Assembly: GCF_026340305.1 (NCBI RefSeq)
Contig: NZ_JAPEPI010000002.1
Location: 992,001-1,056,000, forward strand
From: Streptomyces sp. NBC_01381
GTDB lineage: Bacteria; Actinomycetota; Actinomycetes; Streptomycetales; Streptomycetaceae
Reading direction: 5' to 3'
Length of the DNA: 64,000 bases
Every line of letters starts with the position of its first letter. Position 1 is the stretch's first letter. The notes under the pieces are model-generated. The model was not told where the DNA came from and did no database searches. It was given only the letters and a program-made list of their open reading frames with translations. Both the position numbers and the translations under genes were made by a program. This document shows positions 22,877-31,836 of this stretch, piece after piece.

Positions 22877-25060
22877 GTGGCTGTCGAACAGCAAGGCTCT
22901 GTGCCCGCCGAGGCACGGGATCAGCACGCCCAGCTGGCCGAACAGATCGAGGAGCACCGCTTCCGGTACTACGTGAACGACCAACCGGTCGTCAGCGACG
23001 CCGAGTTCGACAAGCTCCTTCGCTCGCTCGAGGCCCTGGAGGAGCAGTACGCGGAGCTCCGTACGCCCGATTCGCCCACCCAGAAGGTCTCCGGGGCGTA
23101 CGAGACCGACTTCACGTCGGTGGAGCACCGCGAGCGCATGCTCTCCCTGGACAACGCCTTCGACGACGAGGAGCTCGCCGCCTGGGCCGAGCGCGTCGCC
23201 AAGGACGTCGGCACGAGCGACCACCACTTCCTGTGCGAGCTGAAGATCGACGGCCTCGCCGTGAACCTCACGTACGAGGACGGGAAGCTCACGCGCGCGG
23301 CGACGCGCGGCGACGGCCGGGTCGGCGAGGACATCACGCCGAACGTCCGCACGATCGCGGACATCCCCGACCGCCTCAAGGGCGACGACATCCCCGCCCT
23401 CGTCGAGATCCGCGGCGAGGTCTTCTTCCCCATGGAGAAGTTCGAGGAGCTCAACGCCCGCCTTGTGGAGGCCGGCGACAAGCCGTTCGCCAACCCGCGC
23501 AACGCGGCGGCCGGTTCGCTGCGCCAGAAGGACCCCAGAGTCACCGCCACCAGGCCGCTGCACATGGTGGTGCACGGCATCGGCGCCCGCGAGGGCTTCG
23601 ACATCGACTGCCTCAGCCACGCCTACGAACTCCTCCACGGCTGGGGCCTGCCCACCGCCCAGCACAACAAGGTGGTCCAAGGCCTCGACGGCGTACGGGA
23701 GTTCATCGCGTACTTCGGCGAGAACCGTCACTCCGTGGCGCACGAGATCGACGGCGTCGTCGTGAAGCTGGACGAGATCCCGCTCCAGGGCCGCCTCGGC
23801 TCGACCTCGCGCGCCCCGCGCTGGGCGATCGCCTGGAAGTACGCGCCGGAGGAGGTCAACACCAAGCTGGTCAACATCCGCGTGGGCGTCGGCCGCACCG
23901 GCCGCGTCACTCCGTACGCCCAGGTGGAGCCGGTCACCGTCGCCGGATCCGAGGTCGAGTTCGCGACGTTGCACAACCAGGACGTGGTGAAGAAGAAGGG
24001 CGTCTTCATCGGGGACACGGTCGTCCTGCGCAAGGCGGGCGACGTCATCCCGGAGATCCTCGGCCCGGTCGTCGACCTGCGCGACGGCACGGAGCGGGAG
24101 TTCGTGATGCCCGCCGAGTGCCCCGAGTGCGGGACGCCGCTGCGGCCCATGAAGGAGGGCGACATCGACCTCCGCTGCCCCAACGCCCGGTCCTGCCCTG
24201 CCCAGTTGCGCGAGCGCCTGTTCTACCTGGCGGGACGCAAGTGCCTGGACATCGAGAACTTCGGATACGTGGCGGCGGCCGCCCTCACCAAGCCCCTTGA
24301 GCCGTCCGAGCCGCCGATCCTGGACGAGGGCGACCTCTTCGACCTCACCATCGAGCAGCTCCTGCCCATCAAGGCGTACGTACTCGACCAGGACAGCGGC
24401 CTGCCCAAGCGCGACCCGAAGACCGGCGAGGAGAAGGTCGCCACGGTCTTCGCCAACCAGCAGGGCGAGGCGAAGAAGAACGCCGTGTCGATGCTGGAGA
24501 ACATCGCGGCGGCCAAGGAGCGCCCGCTGGCCCGCATCATCACGGGCCTCTCGATCCGCCACGTCGGACCGGTCGCGGCGGAGGCACTGGCCCGCGAGTT
24601 CCGGTCGATCGACCGGATCGAGCAGGCCACGGAGGAGGAGCTTGCCGCCGTCGAGGGGGTCGGGCCGACCATCGCGGCCTCCCTCAAGCAGTGGTTCGAG
24701 GAGGAGTGGCACCGGGAGATCCTGCGCAAGTGGCGGGCGGCCGGGGTCCGTATGGAGGAAGAGGGCGGGGGAGAAGACGAAGGACCGCGCCCGCTGGAAG
24801 GTCTCACCGTTGTCGTCACCGGAACGCTCGAGAACCACACGCGGGATGGCGCAAAAGATGCGCTGCAGACCCTGGGTGCGAAGGTGACCGGTTCCGTTTC
24901 GAAGAAGACGGCATTCGTCGTCGTGGGCGACAACCCGGGATCCAAGTACGACAAGGCCATGCAGCTGAAGGTTCCGGTTCTCAACGAGGAAGGCTTCGCC
25001 GTCCTGCTGGAACAGGGACCGGACGCGGCGAAGGAAGTCGCGCTTCCGACCGAGGAGTAG
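22877..25060 (+). CDS. ligA: NAD-dependent DNA ligase LigA
   Basis: A 727-residue ligase that seals nicks during replication and repair. The adenylated lysine is in CELKIDG (Lys123). Domains in order are the NMN-binding Ia region with YYVNDQPVVSDAEFD, the adenylation domain, the OB fold, a four-Cys zinc finger (CPECGTPL and later CPNARSCPAQ), the HhH domain and a C-terminal BRCT domain (about 640-727; LEGLTVVVTGTLEN). The GTG start is preceded by GGGAGG. Highly conserved essential gene. Confidence 0.97.
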   Translation: MAVEQQGSVPAEARDQHAQLAEQIEEHRFRYYVNDQPVVSDAEFDKLLRSLEALEEQYAELRTPDSPTQKVSGAYETDFTSVEHRERMLSLDNAFDDEELAAWAERVAKDVGTSDHHFLCELKIDGLAVNLTYEDGKLTRAATRGDGRVGEDITPNVRTIADIPDRLKGDDIPALVEIRGEVFFPMEKFEELNARLVEAGDKPFANPRNAAAGSLRQKDPRVTATRPLHMVVHGIGAREGFDIDCLSHAYELLHGWGLPTAQHNKVVQGLDGVREFIAYFGENRHSVAHEIDGVVVKLDEIPLQGRLGSTSRAPRWAIAWKYAPEEVNTKLVNIRVGVGRTGRVTPYAQVEPVTVAGSEVEFATLHNQDVVKKKGVFIGDTVVLRKAGDVIPEILGPVVDLRDGTEREFVMPAECPECGTPLRPMKEGDIDLRCPNARSCPAQLRERLFYLAGRKCLDIENFGYVAAAALTKPLEPSEPPILDEGDLFDLTIEQLLPIKAYVLDQDSGLPKRDPKTGEEKVATVFANQQGEAKKNAVSMLENIAAAKERPLARIITGLSIRHVGPVAAEALAREFRSIDRIEQATEEELAAVEGVGPTIAASLKQWFEEEWHREILRKWRAAGVRMEEEGGGEDEGPRPLEGLTVVVTGTLENHTRDGAKDALQTLGAKVTGSVSKKTAFVVVGDNPGSKYDKAMQLKVPVLNEEGFAVLLEQGPDAAKEVALPTEE

Positions 25061-25068
25061 CGGTTGAA

Positions 25069-25108
25069 GGCCACCCGTTCAGCGCATACCAGAGGCATAC
25101 GGGTGGCC
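25069..25108 (+). terminator. ligA terminator hairpin
   Basis: GGCCACCCGT (25069-25078) and ACGGGTGGCC (25099-25108) form a perfect 10-bp stem eight bases after the ligA stop. The 20-base loop contains a GCATAC direct repeat. No U tract follows. Confidence 0.6.
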
Positions 25109-25261
25109 GGGTCGCATTCGGGCAACCGTTGTGGACCGCTGCCCGTGGACGCCTTCTGCGGCCTACTGTTGAGGTGTGCGCCTGCCGTGGCATTCAGACG
25201 CGGCTGACCGCTGGACCAAGTCCACGTGGCGCGTGCACCGCCGGCTGTGAGAGGGACGGGA

Positions 25262-27649
25262 ATGGAACCGACCGAGAGCGCCGCCCCGGACTCCCGGCTG
25301 CGCGCGCGCCTGCGGCGCGGGCCGGGTGCGTGGTTGAGCAGACGCCGGACGCCGCGCGAGGCGGAGAGCAGCCGCGCCGCCGCGCCGGACACCACGGTCG
25401 AGCGACGTGAACGGGCGTGGAGCACGGTCGCCGGTTGCACCACCCAGGAGGTCGGCTCCGCCGGCCGGGCCAACGCGGGCGAGAGCACCCGGGACACGGC
25501 GGGCCAGGACGCGGGAGAGGCCGGCCACGGCGGCTGGCGCCCGCAGTCGTGGCGGAGCGCCGACGGGCAGGGCACGGACCGCACTTCGGGCGAGCACTGG
25601 CCGGTGCTTCCGGTCGCCGTCGTGACGACGGCCGCCGTGGTGCTCGGCGCCGGCTTCTTCCACGCGTTCACCGGGCACCACGCGCTGTTCCCTTCCGGCA
25701 CCGTCGGCTGGTCCCTCGCCGTTCTGACGGGCCTCATCGTCGGCCACCTCGTCGCGCTCGGCCGTGACCGCTGGTGGGGCGGCACCGGCTCGGGCGGCGC
25801 GCTCACCGTCGCCGTCCTGCTGCTCTACGGCTGGCTGCCCGCCGGGATGGTCAGCCTCACCGTCGTCGTCCTGGTCGGTGTCGCGCGCCGCCATCGCTGG
25901 CGCCAGGGCATCCTGCACGGCGCGGTCGACATCCTCGGCATCGGCGCGGGCGCCCTCGCCATGGCCGCGTTCGGCACGGTGCCGACGGCGGAGTCGCCCT
26001 GGCTGCCCGAGACCTGGGACGTGTACTCGGCGCCCAAGGTCGCGCTGGCCGCCGTCGCCTATCTCGCCGTCACCCGTGTCCTGTTGTGGTACGTCCACGC
26101 GCCGAGCACCGGCGCGCTGCCGACGGTCACCCGCACCGCCCTGGTCCGCCAGGGCCTCGTCGGTGTCGCGCTGCTCGGCATCGCCCCGCTGATCTGCGTG
26201 GTCGCCGCATCGACGCCGCTTCTCCTGCCGCTCTTCGCGATCCCCCTGGTCGCGCTCGACTCGACGCTGTGGATCGCCCGCGCCAGGGCCGAGGAGCAGC
26301 TGCGCGACCCGCTCACCGGACTGCCCAACCGGCAGTGGCTGTTGGAGCGCACCTGGACGGCTCTGGACGATGCCGAGCGGATCGGGGCGCGGTCCGCCCT
26401 GATGCTGATCGACATGGACCGCTTCCGTTCGGTGAACGACACCCTCGGTCATCTCGCGGGCGACCGGCTGCTGTTGCAGATCGCCGACCGGCTCCGGCTC
26501 GCCCTGCCGCGCGGCGCGGAGGCCGCACGGCTCGGCGGTGACGAGTTCGCCGTACTGCTCCCGGTCGCCGACTCCACGACATCGGCCACCCGCGTGGCCC
26601 GCAACCTGGTCGCGGCGCTCGGCTCACCCCTCGACCTGGACGGCCTGACCCTGGTCCTTGAGGCCAGCGCGGGCCTCGCCGTCTTCCCCGACCACGCGCT
26701 CGACGCGGAGGGTCTGCTTCGCCGCGCGGACGTCGCGATGTACCAGGCCAAGCGCGACCGCACGGGCGTTGAGGTGTACGAGTCCAAGCGGGACTCCAAC
26801 ACCCCTGACCGCCTGGGCCTGTTGGGCGACCTGCGGCGCGCCCTGGACGCCGGTGACGTCGAGCTGCACTACCAGCCCAAGGTCCGCTTCGACGGCAAGG
26901 TCGCGGGGCTCGAGGCGCTGGTGCGGTGGGTGCACCCGGAGCGCGGGAAGGTGCCGCCGGACGAGTTCATCGCCATCGCCGAGTCGTCGGGGCTCATGCC
27001 GCACCTGACGGAGTACGTCCTGGAGACGGCGCTCGGGCAGGTCGCGAAGTGGCAGGCGATGGGCCTGAAGGTCCCGGTCGCGGTCAATGTCTCGCCGCGC
27101 GACGTCCACACCCCCGGTTTCGCCGGCGCGGTCGCCGCGCGCCTGGCCCGGCACGGGGTCCCCGCGGGGGCGCTGCAGCTGGAGATAACGGAGCACGTAC
27201 TCCTCGAGGACCCGCAGCGGGCCGCGGACACCCTGGCAGGCCTTACCGGCCACGGCGTGAAGATGTCCCTCGACGACTTCGGTACGGGGTACTCGTCCCT
27301 GGTGCACCTGCGGCGGCTGCCCGTGAGCGAGCTCAAGATCGACCGCTCGTTCGTGGCCCGCCTGGCCGTGGACAATGAGGACGCGGAGATCGTCCGCTGC
27401 ACCGTCGACCTCGCCCACTCCCTCGGCCTCCTCGTGGTCGCCGAGGGCGTCGAGGACGACGAGACATGGGAGCGCCTGCGGGACCTGGGCTGCGACGCCG
27501 TACAGGGCTGGCTGGTGGCCGCGGCGATGCCGGCCGGCGAGACGACGGCATGGCTGCAGGCGCGCGGACCCCGCGGCTGGCGCCGCCCCGTGGACATCGC
27601 GGCGGAGGAACAGGCGGCGGCGGAGGCGGGCGCGGACATCGCGAAGTAG
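25262..27649 (+). CDS. rmdB: Membrane GGDEF-EAL protein, RmdB-like c-di-GMP enzyme
   Basis: A 795-residue protein. After a polar N-terminus of about 110 residues come six or so membrane helices (about 115-335), then a GGDEF domain with an intact GGDEF at 425-429, and an EAL domain with EAL at 551-553. The EAL residues needed for phosphodiesterase activity are present: Asn in VNVSPRD, Glu in EITEH, DDFGTG at 671-676, the Lys in LKIDRS and Glu in VVAEGVED. From memory, RmdB of S. coelicolor (SCO5495) has this architecture and position next to ligA, and acts mainly as a phosphodiesterase influencing development. The ATG at 25262 with GAGAGG upstream is preferred to a GTG at 25226. Its 3' end is partly duplicated downstream. 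Confidence 0.88.
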   Translation: MEPTESAAPDSRLRARLRRGPGAWLSRRRTPREAESSRAAAPDTTVERRERAWSTVAGCTTQEVGSAGRANAGESTRDTAGQDAGEAGHGGWRPQSWRSADGQGTDRTSGEHWPVLPVAVVTTAAVVLGAGFFHAFTGHHALFPSGTVGWSLAVLTGLIVGHLVALGRDRWWGGTGSGGALTVAVLLLYGWLPAGMVSLTVVVLVGVARRHRWRQGILHGAVDILGIGAGALAMAAFGTVPTAESPWLPETWDVYSAPKVALAAVAYLAVTRVLLWYVHAPSTGALPTVTRTALVRQGLVGVALLGIAPLICVVAASTPLLLPLFAIPLVALDSTLWIARARAEEQLRDPLTGLPNRQWLLERTWTALDDAERIGARSALMLIDMDRFRSVNDTLGHLAGDRLLLQIADRLRLALPRGAEAARLGGDEFAVLLPVADSTTSATRVARNLVAALGSPLDLDGLTLVLEASAGLAVFPDHALDAEGLLRRADVAMYQAKRDRTGVEVYESKRDSNTPDRLGLLGDLRRALDAGDVELHYQPKVRFDGKVAGLEALVRWVHPERGKVPPDEFIAIAESSGLMPHLTEYVLETALGQVAKWQAMGLKVPVAVNVSPRDVHTPGFAGAVAARLARHGVPAGALQLEITEHVLLEDPQRAADTLAGLTGHGVKMSLDDFGTGYSSLVHLRRLPVSELKIDRSFVARLAVDNEDAEIVRCTVDLAHSLGLLVVAEGVEDDETWERLRDLGCDAVQGWLVAAAMPAGETTAWLQARGPRGWRRPVDIAAEEQAAAEAGADIAK

Positions 27650-27719
27650 CGTGCGGGGCAATCTCCGGGGTGATCTGCGCAGGCGGCGCGGACATGGCGA
27701 GGTGCCCTGCGGGGCAATC
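27632..27719. repeat. Imperfect 32-bp duplication around the rmdB stop codon
   Basis: Bases 27632-27663, which include the last rmdB codons and its stop, recur at 27688-27719 with 27 of 32 matches. A weaker third copy of the end (CGGGCAATC) lies near 27752-27760. The offset of 56 bases breaks the reading frame. Confidence 0.6.
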
Positions 27720-27765
27720 CGTACGCGCGAGCGCAGGTGCGTCGAGTTCGCCGGGCAATCGGGCG

Positions 27766-27780
27766 GGCGGGAAACCCGCC
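27766..27780 (+). terminator. Hairpin downstream of rmdB
   Basis: GGCGGG (27766-27771), loop AAA and CCCGCC (27775-27780) form a compact stem between rmdB and the gat operon. Confidence 0.4.
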
Positions 27781-27865
27781 GCGGAGCGGCGGAGACCACC
27801 CCACCGCCGGGGGCGAAGAGGACGGCCCAAGCCTCCCGCAGGGAATCCGTTTCACGGGCATGGGG

Positions 27866-27890
27866 TGTGGCCCCATAGGATTGGGCCACA
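27866..27890 (+). promoter_or_regulatory. gatCAB -10 box inside a perfect 8-bp dyad
   Basis: TGTGGCCC (27866-27873) and GGGCCACA (27883-27890) are perfect inverted repeats separated by 9 bases that contain TAGGAT (27876-27881), a good -10 hexamer. gatC starts 30 bases further on. A protein bound to the dyad would block the promoter; the transcript could alternatively start at the second arm. Confidence 0.45.
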
Positions 27891-27920
27891 AACCGCACAC
27901 TCACCCCTGAGGATCGCCGC

Positions 27921-28217
27921 ATGCCTGGCATCACGCGCGAGGAGGTCGCCCACCTCGCCCGCCTTGCACGTCTGGAGCTGAAGGCCGAGGAGCTCGACCA
28001 CTTCGCCGGACAGCTCGACGACATCATCGGCGCGGTCGCCCGCGTCTCCGAGGTCGCCGACCAAGACGTACCGCCGACCTCGCACCCGCTGCCGCTGACG
28101 AACGTCATGCGCGCGGACGAGGTCCGTCCGTCGCTCACCCCCGAGCAGGCGCTCTCGGGCGCCCCGGCCCAGGAGCAGCAGCGTTTCAAGGTGCCGCAGA
28201 TCCTGGGGGAGGACTAA
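27921..28217 (+). CDS. gatC: Asp-tRNA(Asn)/Glu-tRNA(Gln) amidotransferase subunit C
   Basis: A 98-residue GatC. The start ITREEVAHLARLARLEL and the end FKVPQILGED are diagnostic. GatC wraps between GatA and GatB and stabilises the amidotransferase that converts misacylated Glu-tRNA(Gln) or Asp-tRNA(Asn) to the correct amide. gatA follows after five bases. The probable promoter with an unusual dyad is immediately upstream. Confidence 0.96.
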   Translation: MPGITREEVAHLARLARLELKAEELDHFAGQLDDIIGAVARVSEVADQDVPPTSHPLPLTNVMRADEVRPSLTPEQALSGAPAQEQQRFKVPQILGED

Positions 28218-28222
28218 CCACC

Positions 28223-29722
28223 ATGACGGACAGCAACATCATCAAGCTCACGGCCGCCGAGATCGCGTCGAAGATCGCCGCCGGCGAGCTCACCGCGGTC
28301 GAGGTCACCGAGGCCCACCTCGCCCGCATCGAGGCCGTCGACGAGAAGGTGCACGCCTTCCTGCACGTCGACCGCGACGGCGCCCTCGCGCAGGCCCGCG
28401 CCGTCGACGCCAAGCGCGCCAACGGCGAGAAGCTCGGCCCGCTGGCCGGCGTACCGCTCGCGCTCAAGGACATCTTCACCACCGAGGGCGTACCGACCAC
28501 GGCCGGTTCCAAGATCCTCGAGGGCTGGATCCCGCCGTACGACGCGACCCTCACGCGCAAGCTGAAGGAAGCCGACGTCGTCATCCTCGGCAAGACCAAC
28601 ATGGACGAGTTCGCCATGGGGTCCTCCACCGAGAACAGCGCGTACGGCCCCACCGGCAACCCGTGGGACCTCACCCGCATCCCCGGCGGCTCCGGCGGCG
28701 GCTCCTCCGCCGCCCTCGCCTCCTACGAGGCCCCCCTCGCCATCGGCACGGACACCGGCGGCTCCATCCGCCAGCCCGCGGCCGTCACCGGCACGGTCGG
28801 CGTCAAGCCCACCTACGGTGGCGTGTCCCGCTACGGCATGGTCGCCTTCTCGTCCTCCCTCGACCAGGGCGGCCCCTGCGCCCGCACGGTCCTGGACGCC
28901 GCGCTGCTTCACGAGGCCATCGCCGGGCACGACGTGCTCGACTCGACGTCCATCGACGCCCCGGTCCCGCCGGTCGTCGAGGCGGCGCGCAACGGCTCCG
29001 TACAGGGCATGCGCGTCGGTGTCGTGAAGCAGTTCGCGGGCGAGGGCTACCAGGCCGGTGTCGTCCAGCGCTTCCAGGAGTCGGTCGCCCTGCTCAAGGA
29101 GCTCGGCGCCGAGATCGTCGAACTGGACTGCCCGTCCTTCGACCTGGCGCTCTCCGCGTACTACCTGATCGCGCCGAGCGAGTGCTCGTCCAACCTGGCC
29201 CGCTTCGACGCCATGCGTTACGGCCTGCGGGTCGGCGACGACGGCACGAAGTCCGCCGAGGACGTCACCGCGCTGACCCGCGAGGCCGGCTTCGGCGACG
29301 AGGTCAAGCGCCGCATCATCCTGGGCACGTACGCACTGAGCTCCGGCTACTACGACGCGTACTACGGCAGCGCCCAGAAGGTCCGCACCCTGATCACGAA
29401 GGACTTCGAGAAGGCCTTCGAGCAGGTCGACGTGATCGTCTCGCCCGCGACGCCGACCACCGCCTTCCCGATCGGCGAGCGCGCCGACGACCCGATGGCG
29501 ATGTACCTCGCGGACGTGTGCACCATCCCGTCGAACATGGCGGGCAACGCCGCCATGTCGCTGCCCTGCGGCCTCGCGCCGGAGGACGGCCTGCCCGTCG
29601 GGCTGCAGATCATCGCCCCCGCCATGAAGGACGACCGCCTGTACAAGGTGGGCGCTGCCGTAGAGGCCGCCTTCGTGGAAAAGTGGGGCCACCCGCTGCT
29701 TGAGGAGGCTCCGTCGCTGTGA
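28223..29722 (+). CDS. gatA: Asp-tRNA(Asn)/Glu-tRNA(Gln) amidotransferase subunit A
   Basis: A 499-residue amidase-signature enzyme that releases ammonia from glutamine for tRNA transamidation. The catalytic Lys is in PLALKDIF (Lys82), and the two serines are in the GGSGGGSSAA and GTDTGGSIRQPA segments, giving the Ser-Ser-Lys triad. Length is normal. Its stop overlaps the GTG of the small membrane-protein gene (GTGA). Confidence 0.97.
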   Translation: MTDSNIIKLTAAEIASKIAAGELTAVEVTEAHLARIEAVDEKVHAFLHVDRDGALAQARAVDAKRANGEKLGPLAGVPLALKDIFTTEGVPTTAGSKILEGWIPPYDATLTRKLKEADVVILGKTNMDEFAMGSSTENSAYGPTGNPWDLTRIPGGSGGGSSAALASYEAPLAIGTDTGGSIRQPAAVTGTVGVKPTYGGVSRYGMVAFSSSLDQGGPCARTVLDAALLHEAIAGHDVLDSTSIDAPVPPVVEAARNGSVQGMRVGVVKQFAGEGYQAGVVQRFQESVALLKELGAEIVELDCPSFDLALSAYYLIAPSECSSNLARFDAMRYGLRVGDDGTKSAEDVTALTREAGFGDEVKRRIILGTYALSSGYYDAYYGSAQKVRTLITKDFEKAFEQVDVIVSPATPTTAFPIGERADDPMAMYLADVCTIPSNMAGNAAMSLPCGLAPEDGLPVGLQIIAPAMKDDRLYKVGAAVEAAFVEKWGHPLLEEAPSL

Positions 29723-29961
29723 GTGCCATGGCAAAGAAGGCCAAGAACTTCAAGAAGTCCAAGACCGGCGTCTATGTCTCGCTGGCCAGCACCGCCTTCG
29801 GCGCGATCAGTGTCGCGAAGCAGGCGAAGATGGCACGCAACGACAACGACACCCTGCGTCTGATCGACGCCGCCGTGTCCGCCGCCGCCATCGCTACCGG
29901 CCTGGCGATCCTCTACCGGGAGCTCAAGCGCCTGGGCGACGACGACGTCCTGCTGGGCTGA
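29719..29961 (+). CDS. Conserved-looking 80-aa membrane protein inside the gat operon
   Basis: An 80-residue protein with a Lys-rich start (AKKAKNFKKSKTG) and two moderately hydrophobic segments (VYVSLASTAFGAISVA and AAVSAAAIATGLAILY) separated by a short charged loop. The GTG start overlaps the gatA stop; an ATG three codons later is an alternative. I do not recognise a family. Its coupling to gatA and its position 16 bases before gatB place it firmly within the operon, so it may act on or near the amidotransferase, but no function can be deduced. Confidence 0.75.
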   Translation: MSAMAKKAKNFKKSKTGVYVSLASTAFGAISVAKQAKMARNDNDTLRLIDAAVSAAAIATGLAILYRELKRLGDDDVLLG

Positions 29962-29977
29962 GAGGGAAAGTTTCACC

Positions 29978-31489
29978 GTGACTGTCACGACTGACCTGGT
30001 GGCGTACGAGGAAGCCCTCGCGACGTACGACCCCGTCATGGGCCTGGAGGTCCATGTCGAGCTCGGCACCAAGACGAAGATGTTCTGCGGCTGCTCCACC
30101 GAGCTCAAGCAGGACGCCAACAGCCAGACCTGCCCGACCTGTCTCGGCCTGCCCGGCGCCCTGCCGGTGGTCAACGAGATCGGCGTCGAGTCCGCCATCA
30201 AGATCGGCCTCGCGCTGAACTGCGAGATCGCCGAGTGGTGCCGCTTCGCCCGGAAGAACTACTTCTATCCGGACATGCCGAAGAACTTCCAGACCTCTCA
30301 GTACGACGAGCCGATCGCCTTCAACGGCTATCTGGACGTCCAGCTGGAGGACGGCGAGATCTTCCGCGTGGAGATCGAGCGCGCCCACATGGAGGAGGAC
30401 ACCGGCAAGTCCACGCACGTGGGCGGCGCGACGGGCCGTATCCACGGCGCATCGCACTCCCTCCTGGACTACAACCGCGCCGGCATCCCGCTCATCGAGA
30501 TCGTCACCAAGCCCATCGAGGGCGCGGGCGAGCGGGCCCCCGAGGTCGCCAAGGCGTACGTCGCCGAGCTGCGCGAGGTCATCAAGGCGCTCGACGTGTC
30601 CGAGGCCCGGATGGACAAGGGCCAGATGCGCTGCGACGTGAACCTGTCGCTGCGGCCGCACGGGCGCGAGGAGTTCGGTACGCGCTCGGAGACGAAGAAC
30701 GTCAACTCGCTCCGTTCCGTGGAGCGTGCGGCGCGCTTCGAGATCCAGCGCCACGCGGCCGTCCTGAACGGCGGCGGCACGATCGTCCAGGAGACCCGTC
30801 ACTTCCACGAGGAAGACGGCTCCACGACGTCCGGCCGCATCAAGGACAACGCGGAGGACTACCGGTACTTCCCGGAGCCCGACCTCGTCCCCGTCGCCCC
30901 GGCCCGTGAGTGGGTCGAGGAACTGCGGGCCGGACTCCCGGAGATGCCGCGCGTACGCCGCAACCGTCTCCGCGAGGAGTGGGGCGTCAGCGAGCACGAC
31001 ATGCAGTCGATCCTCAACGCGGGCGCGGTCGACCCGATCGTCGCCACCATCGAGGCGGGCGCCGACGCGGCCGCGGCGCGCAAGTGGTGGATGGGCGAAC
31101 TGGCCCGCAACGCCAACGAGTCGGGCAAGTCCCTGGACGAACTGCCCGTCACCCCGGCGCAGGTCGCCCGGGTCGCCGAGCTCGTCGCCAAGGGCGACCT
31201 GAACGACAAGCTGGCCCGCCAGGTCTTCGAGGGCGTCCTCGGCGGCGAGGGCACGCCGGACGAGGTCGTCGAGAAGCGCGGCCTGAAGGTCGTCTCGGAC
31301 GAGGGCGCGCTGACGACTGCCGTCGACGAGGCCATCGCAGGCAACGCGGCGATCGCGGACAAGATCCGCGGCGGCAAGGTCCAGGCGGTCGGCGCGCTGG
31401 TCGGTGCCGTCATGAAGGCGACTCGGGGTCAGGCGGACGCGGCACGCGTCAAGGAGCTGATCCTGGAGAAGCTGGGCGTGGAGGGCTGA
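29978..31489 (+). CDS. gatB: Asp-tRNA(Asn)/Glu-tRNA(Gln) amidotransferase subunit B
   Basis: A 503-residue GatB, the kinase and tRNA-binding subunit. GLEVHVELGTKTKMFCGCS and TCPTCLGLPGALPVVN contain the zinc cysteines, and KNYFYPDMPKNFQTSQYDEPI and LLDYNRAGIPLIEIVTKP are near-invariant. The C-terminal YqeY-like helical tail contacts tRNA. GTG start; last gene of the operon, followed by a very strong terminator. Confidence 0.97.
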   Translation: MTVTTDLVAYEEALATYDPVMGLEVHVELGTKTKMFCGCSTELKQDANSQTCPTCLGLPGALPVVNEIGVESAIKIGLALNCEIAEWCRFARKNYFYPDMPKNFQTSQYDEPIAFNGYLDVQLEDGEIFRVEIERAHMEEDTGKSTHVGGATGRIHGASHSLLDYNRAGIPLIEIVTKPIEGAGERAPEVAKAYVAELREVIKALDVSEARMDKGQMRCDVNLSLRPHGREEFGTRSETKNVNSLRSVERAARFEIQRHAAVLNGGGTIVQETRHFHEEDGSTTSGRIKDNAEDYRYFPEPDLVPVAPAREWVEELRAGLPEMPRVRRNRLREEWGVSEHDMQSILNAGAVDPIVATIEAGADAAAARKWWMGELARNANESGKSLDELPVTPAQVARVAELVAKGDLNDKLARQVFEGVLGGEGTPDEVVEKRGLKVVSDEGALTTAVDEAIAGNAAIADKIRGGKVQAVGALVGAVMKATRGQADAARVKELILEKLGVEG

Positions 31490-31508
31490 GCCCTCCGGGT
31501 ACGAACAG

Positions 31509-31544
31509 GCAGGGGCGGCGCACCGGGTGGTGCGCCGCCCCTGC
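31509..31544 (+). terminator. Strong gat operon terminator
   Basis: A perfect 16-bp stem (31509-31524 with 31529-31544) and a GGGT loop follow the gatB stop by 19 bases. The sequence is almost purely G/C and lacks a long U tract, as usual in Streptomyces. Confidence 0.85.
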
Positions 31545-31573
31545 TGTGTCCCGGCAGCCCGTGCGTACCGTTG

Positions 31574-31652
31574 ATCACCGGCTTCGCCGCGTTCGTCCTC
31601 AAACTCCCCCAAGCTCTTAAAGAGCAGGGGGGACCCCCTCGACGGGCTGAAA
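31574..31652. repeat. 79-bp dispersed intergenic repeat, copy 1
   Basis: Nearly identical (77 of 79) to 53789-53867. It contains the palindrome GCTCTTAAAGAGC flanked by C-rich and G-rich runs that extend the stem. Both copies lie just downstream of + strand operons, suggesting an extragenic palindrome with a transcription-ending role. Confidence 0.8.
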
Positions 31653-31721
31653 CCATCCAGCCTCTCCGGCGTTTGAGGAGCGGGGGTCTGGGGGCGGAGC
31701 CCTCAGGGGTAACTCTTGGAC

Positions 31722-31754
31722 GTTCACGTCGACTTCGTCCCCAGGCCTTCACAG
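31722..31754 (+). promoter_or_regulatory. Possible PHO box upstream of phospholipase C
   Basis: GTTCACG at 31722 is followed exactly 11 bases later by CTTCGTC, and a CTTCACA occurs at 31747. PhoP sites in Streptomyces are 11-bp direct repeats starting GTTCACC. Only the first unit fits well. Confidence 0.3.
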
Positions 31755-31836
31755 CGAAACCGTTCCTCACTACCGTCCCAGCCGAGCAAGCCAATGGATC
31801 AGCGGAGAACCATTGGCCGTCGACTGGAGGTCGTAC

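Noticed and set aside
31574..31652. Insertion sequence or MITE
   Set aside because: No terminal inverted repeats, target duplication or transposase was seen; a dispersed extragenic palindrome is the safer call.
31813..31836. TTG start for phospholipase C
   Set aside because: GTG 31837 has GGAGG at ideal spacing and begins just before the Tat motif.
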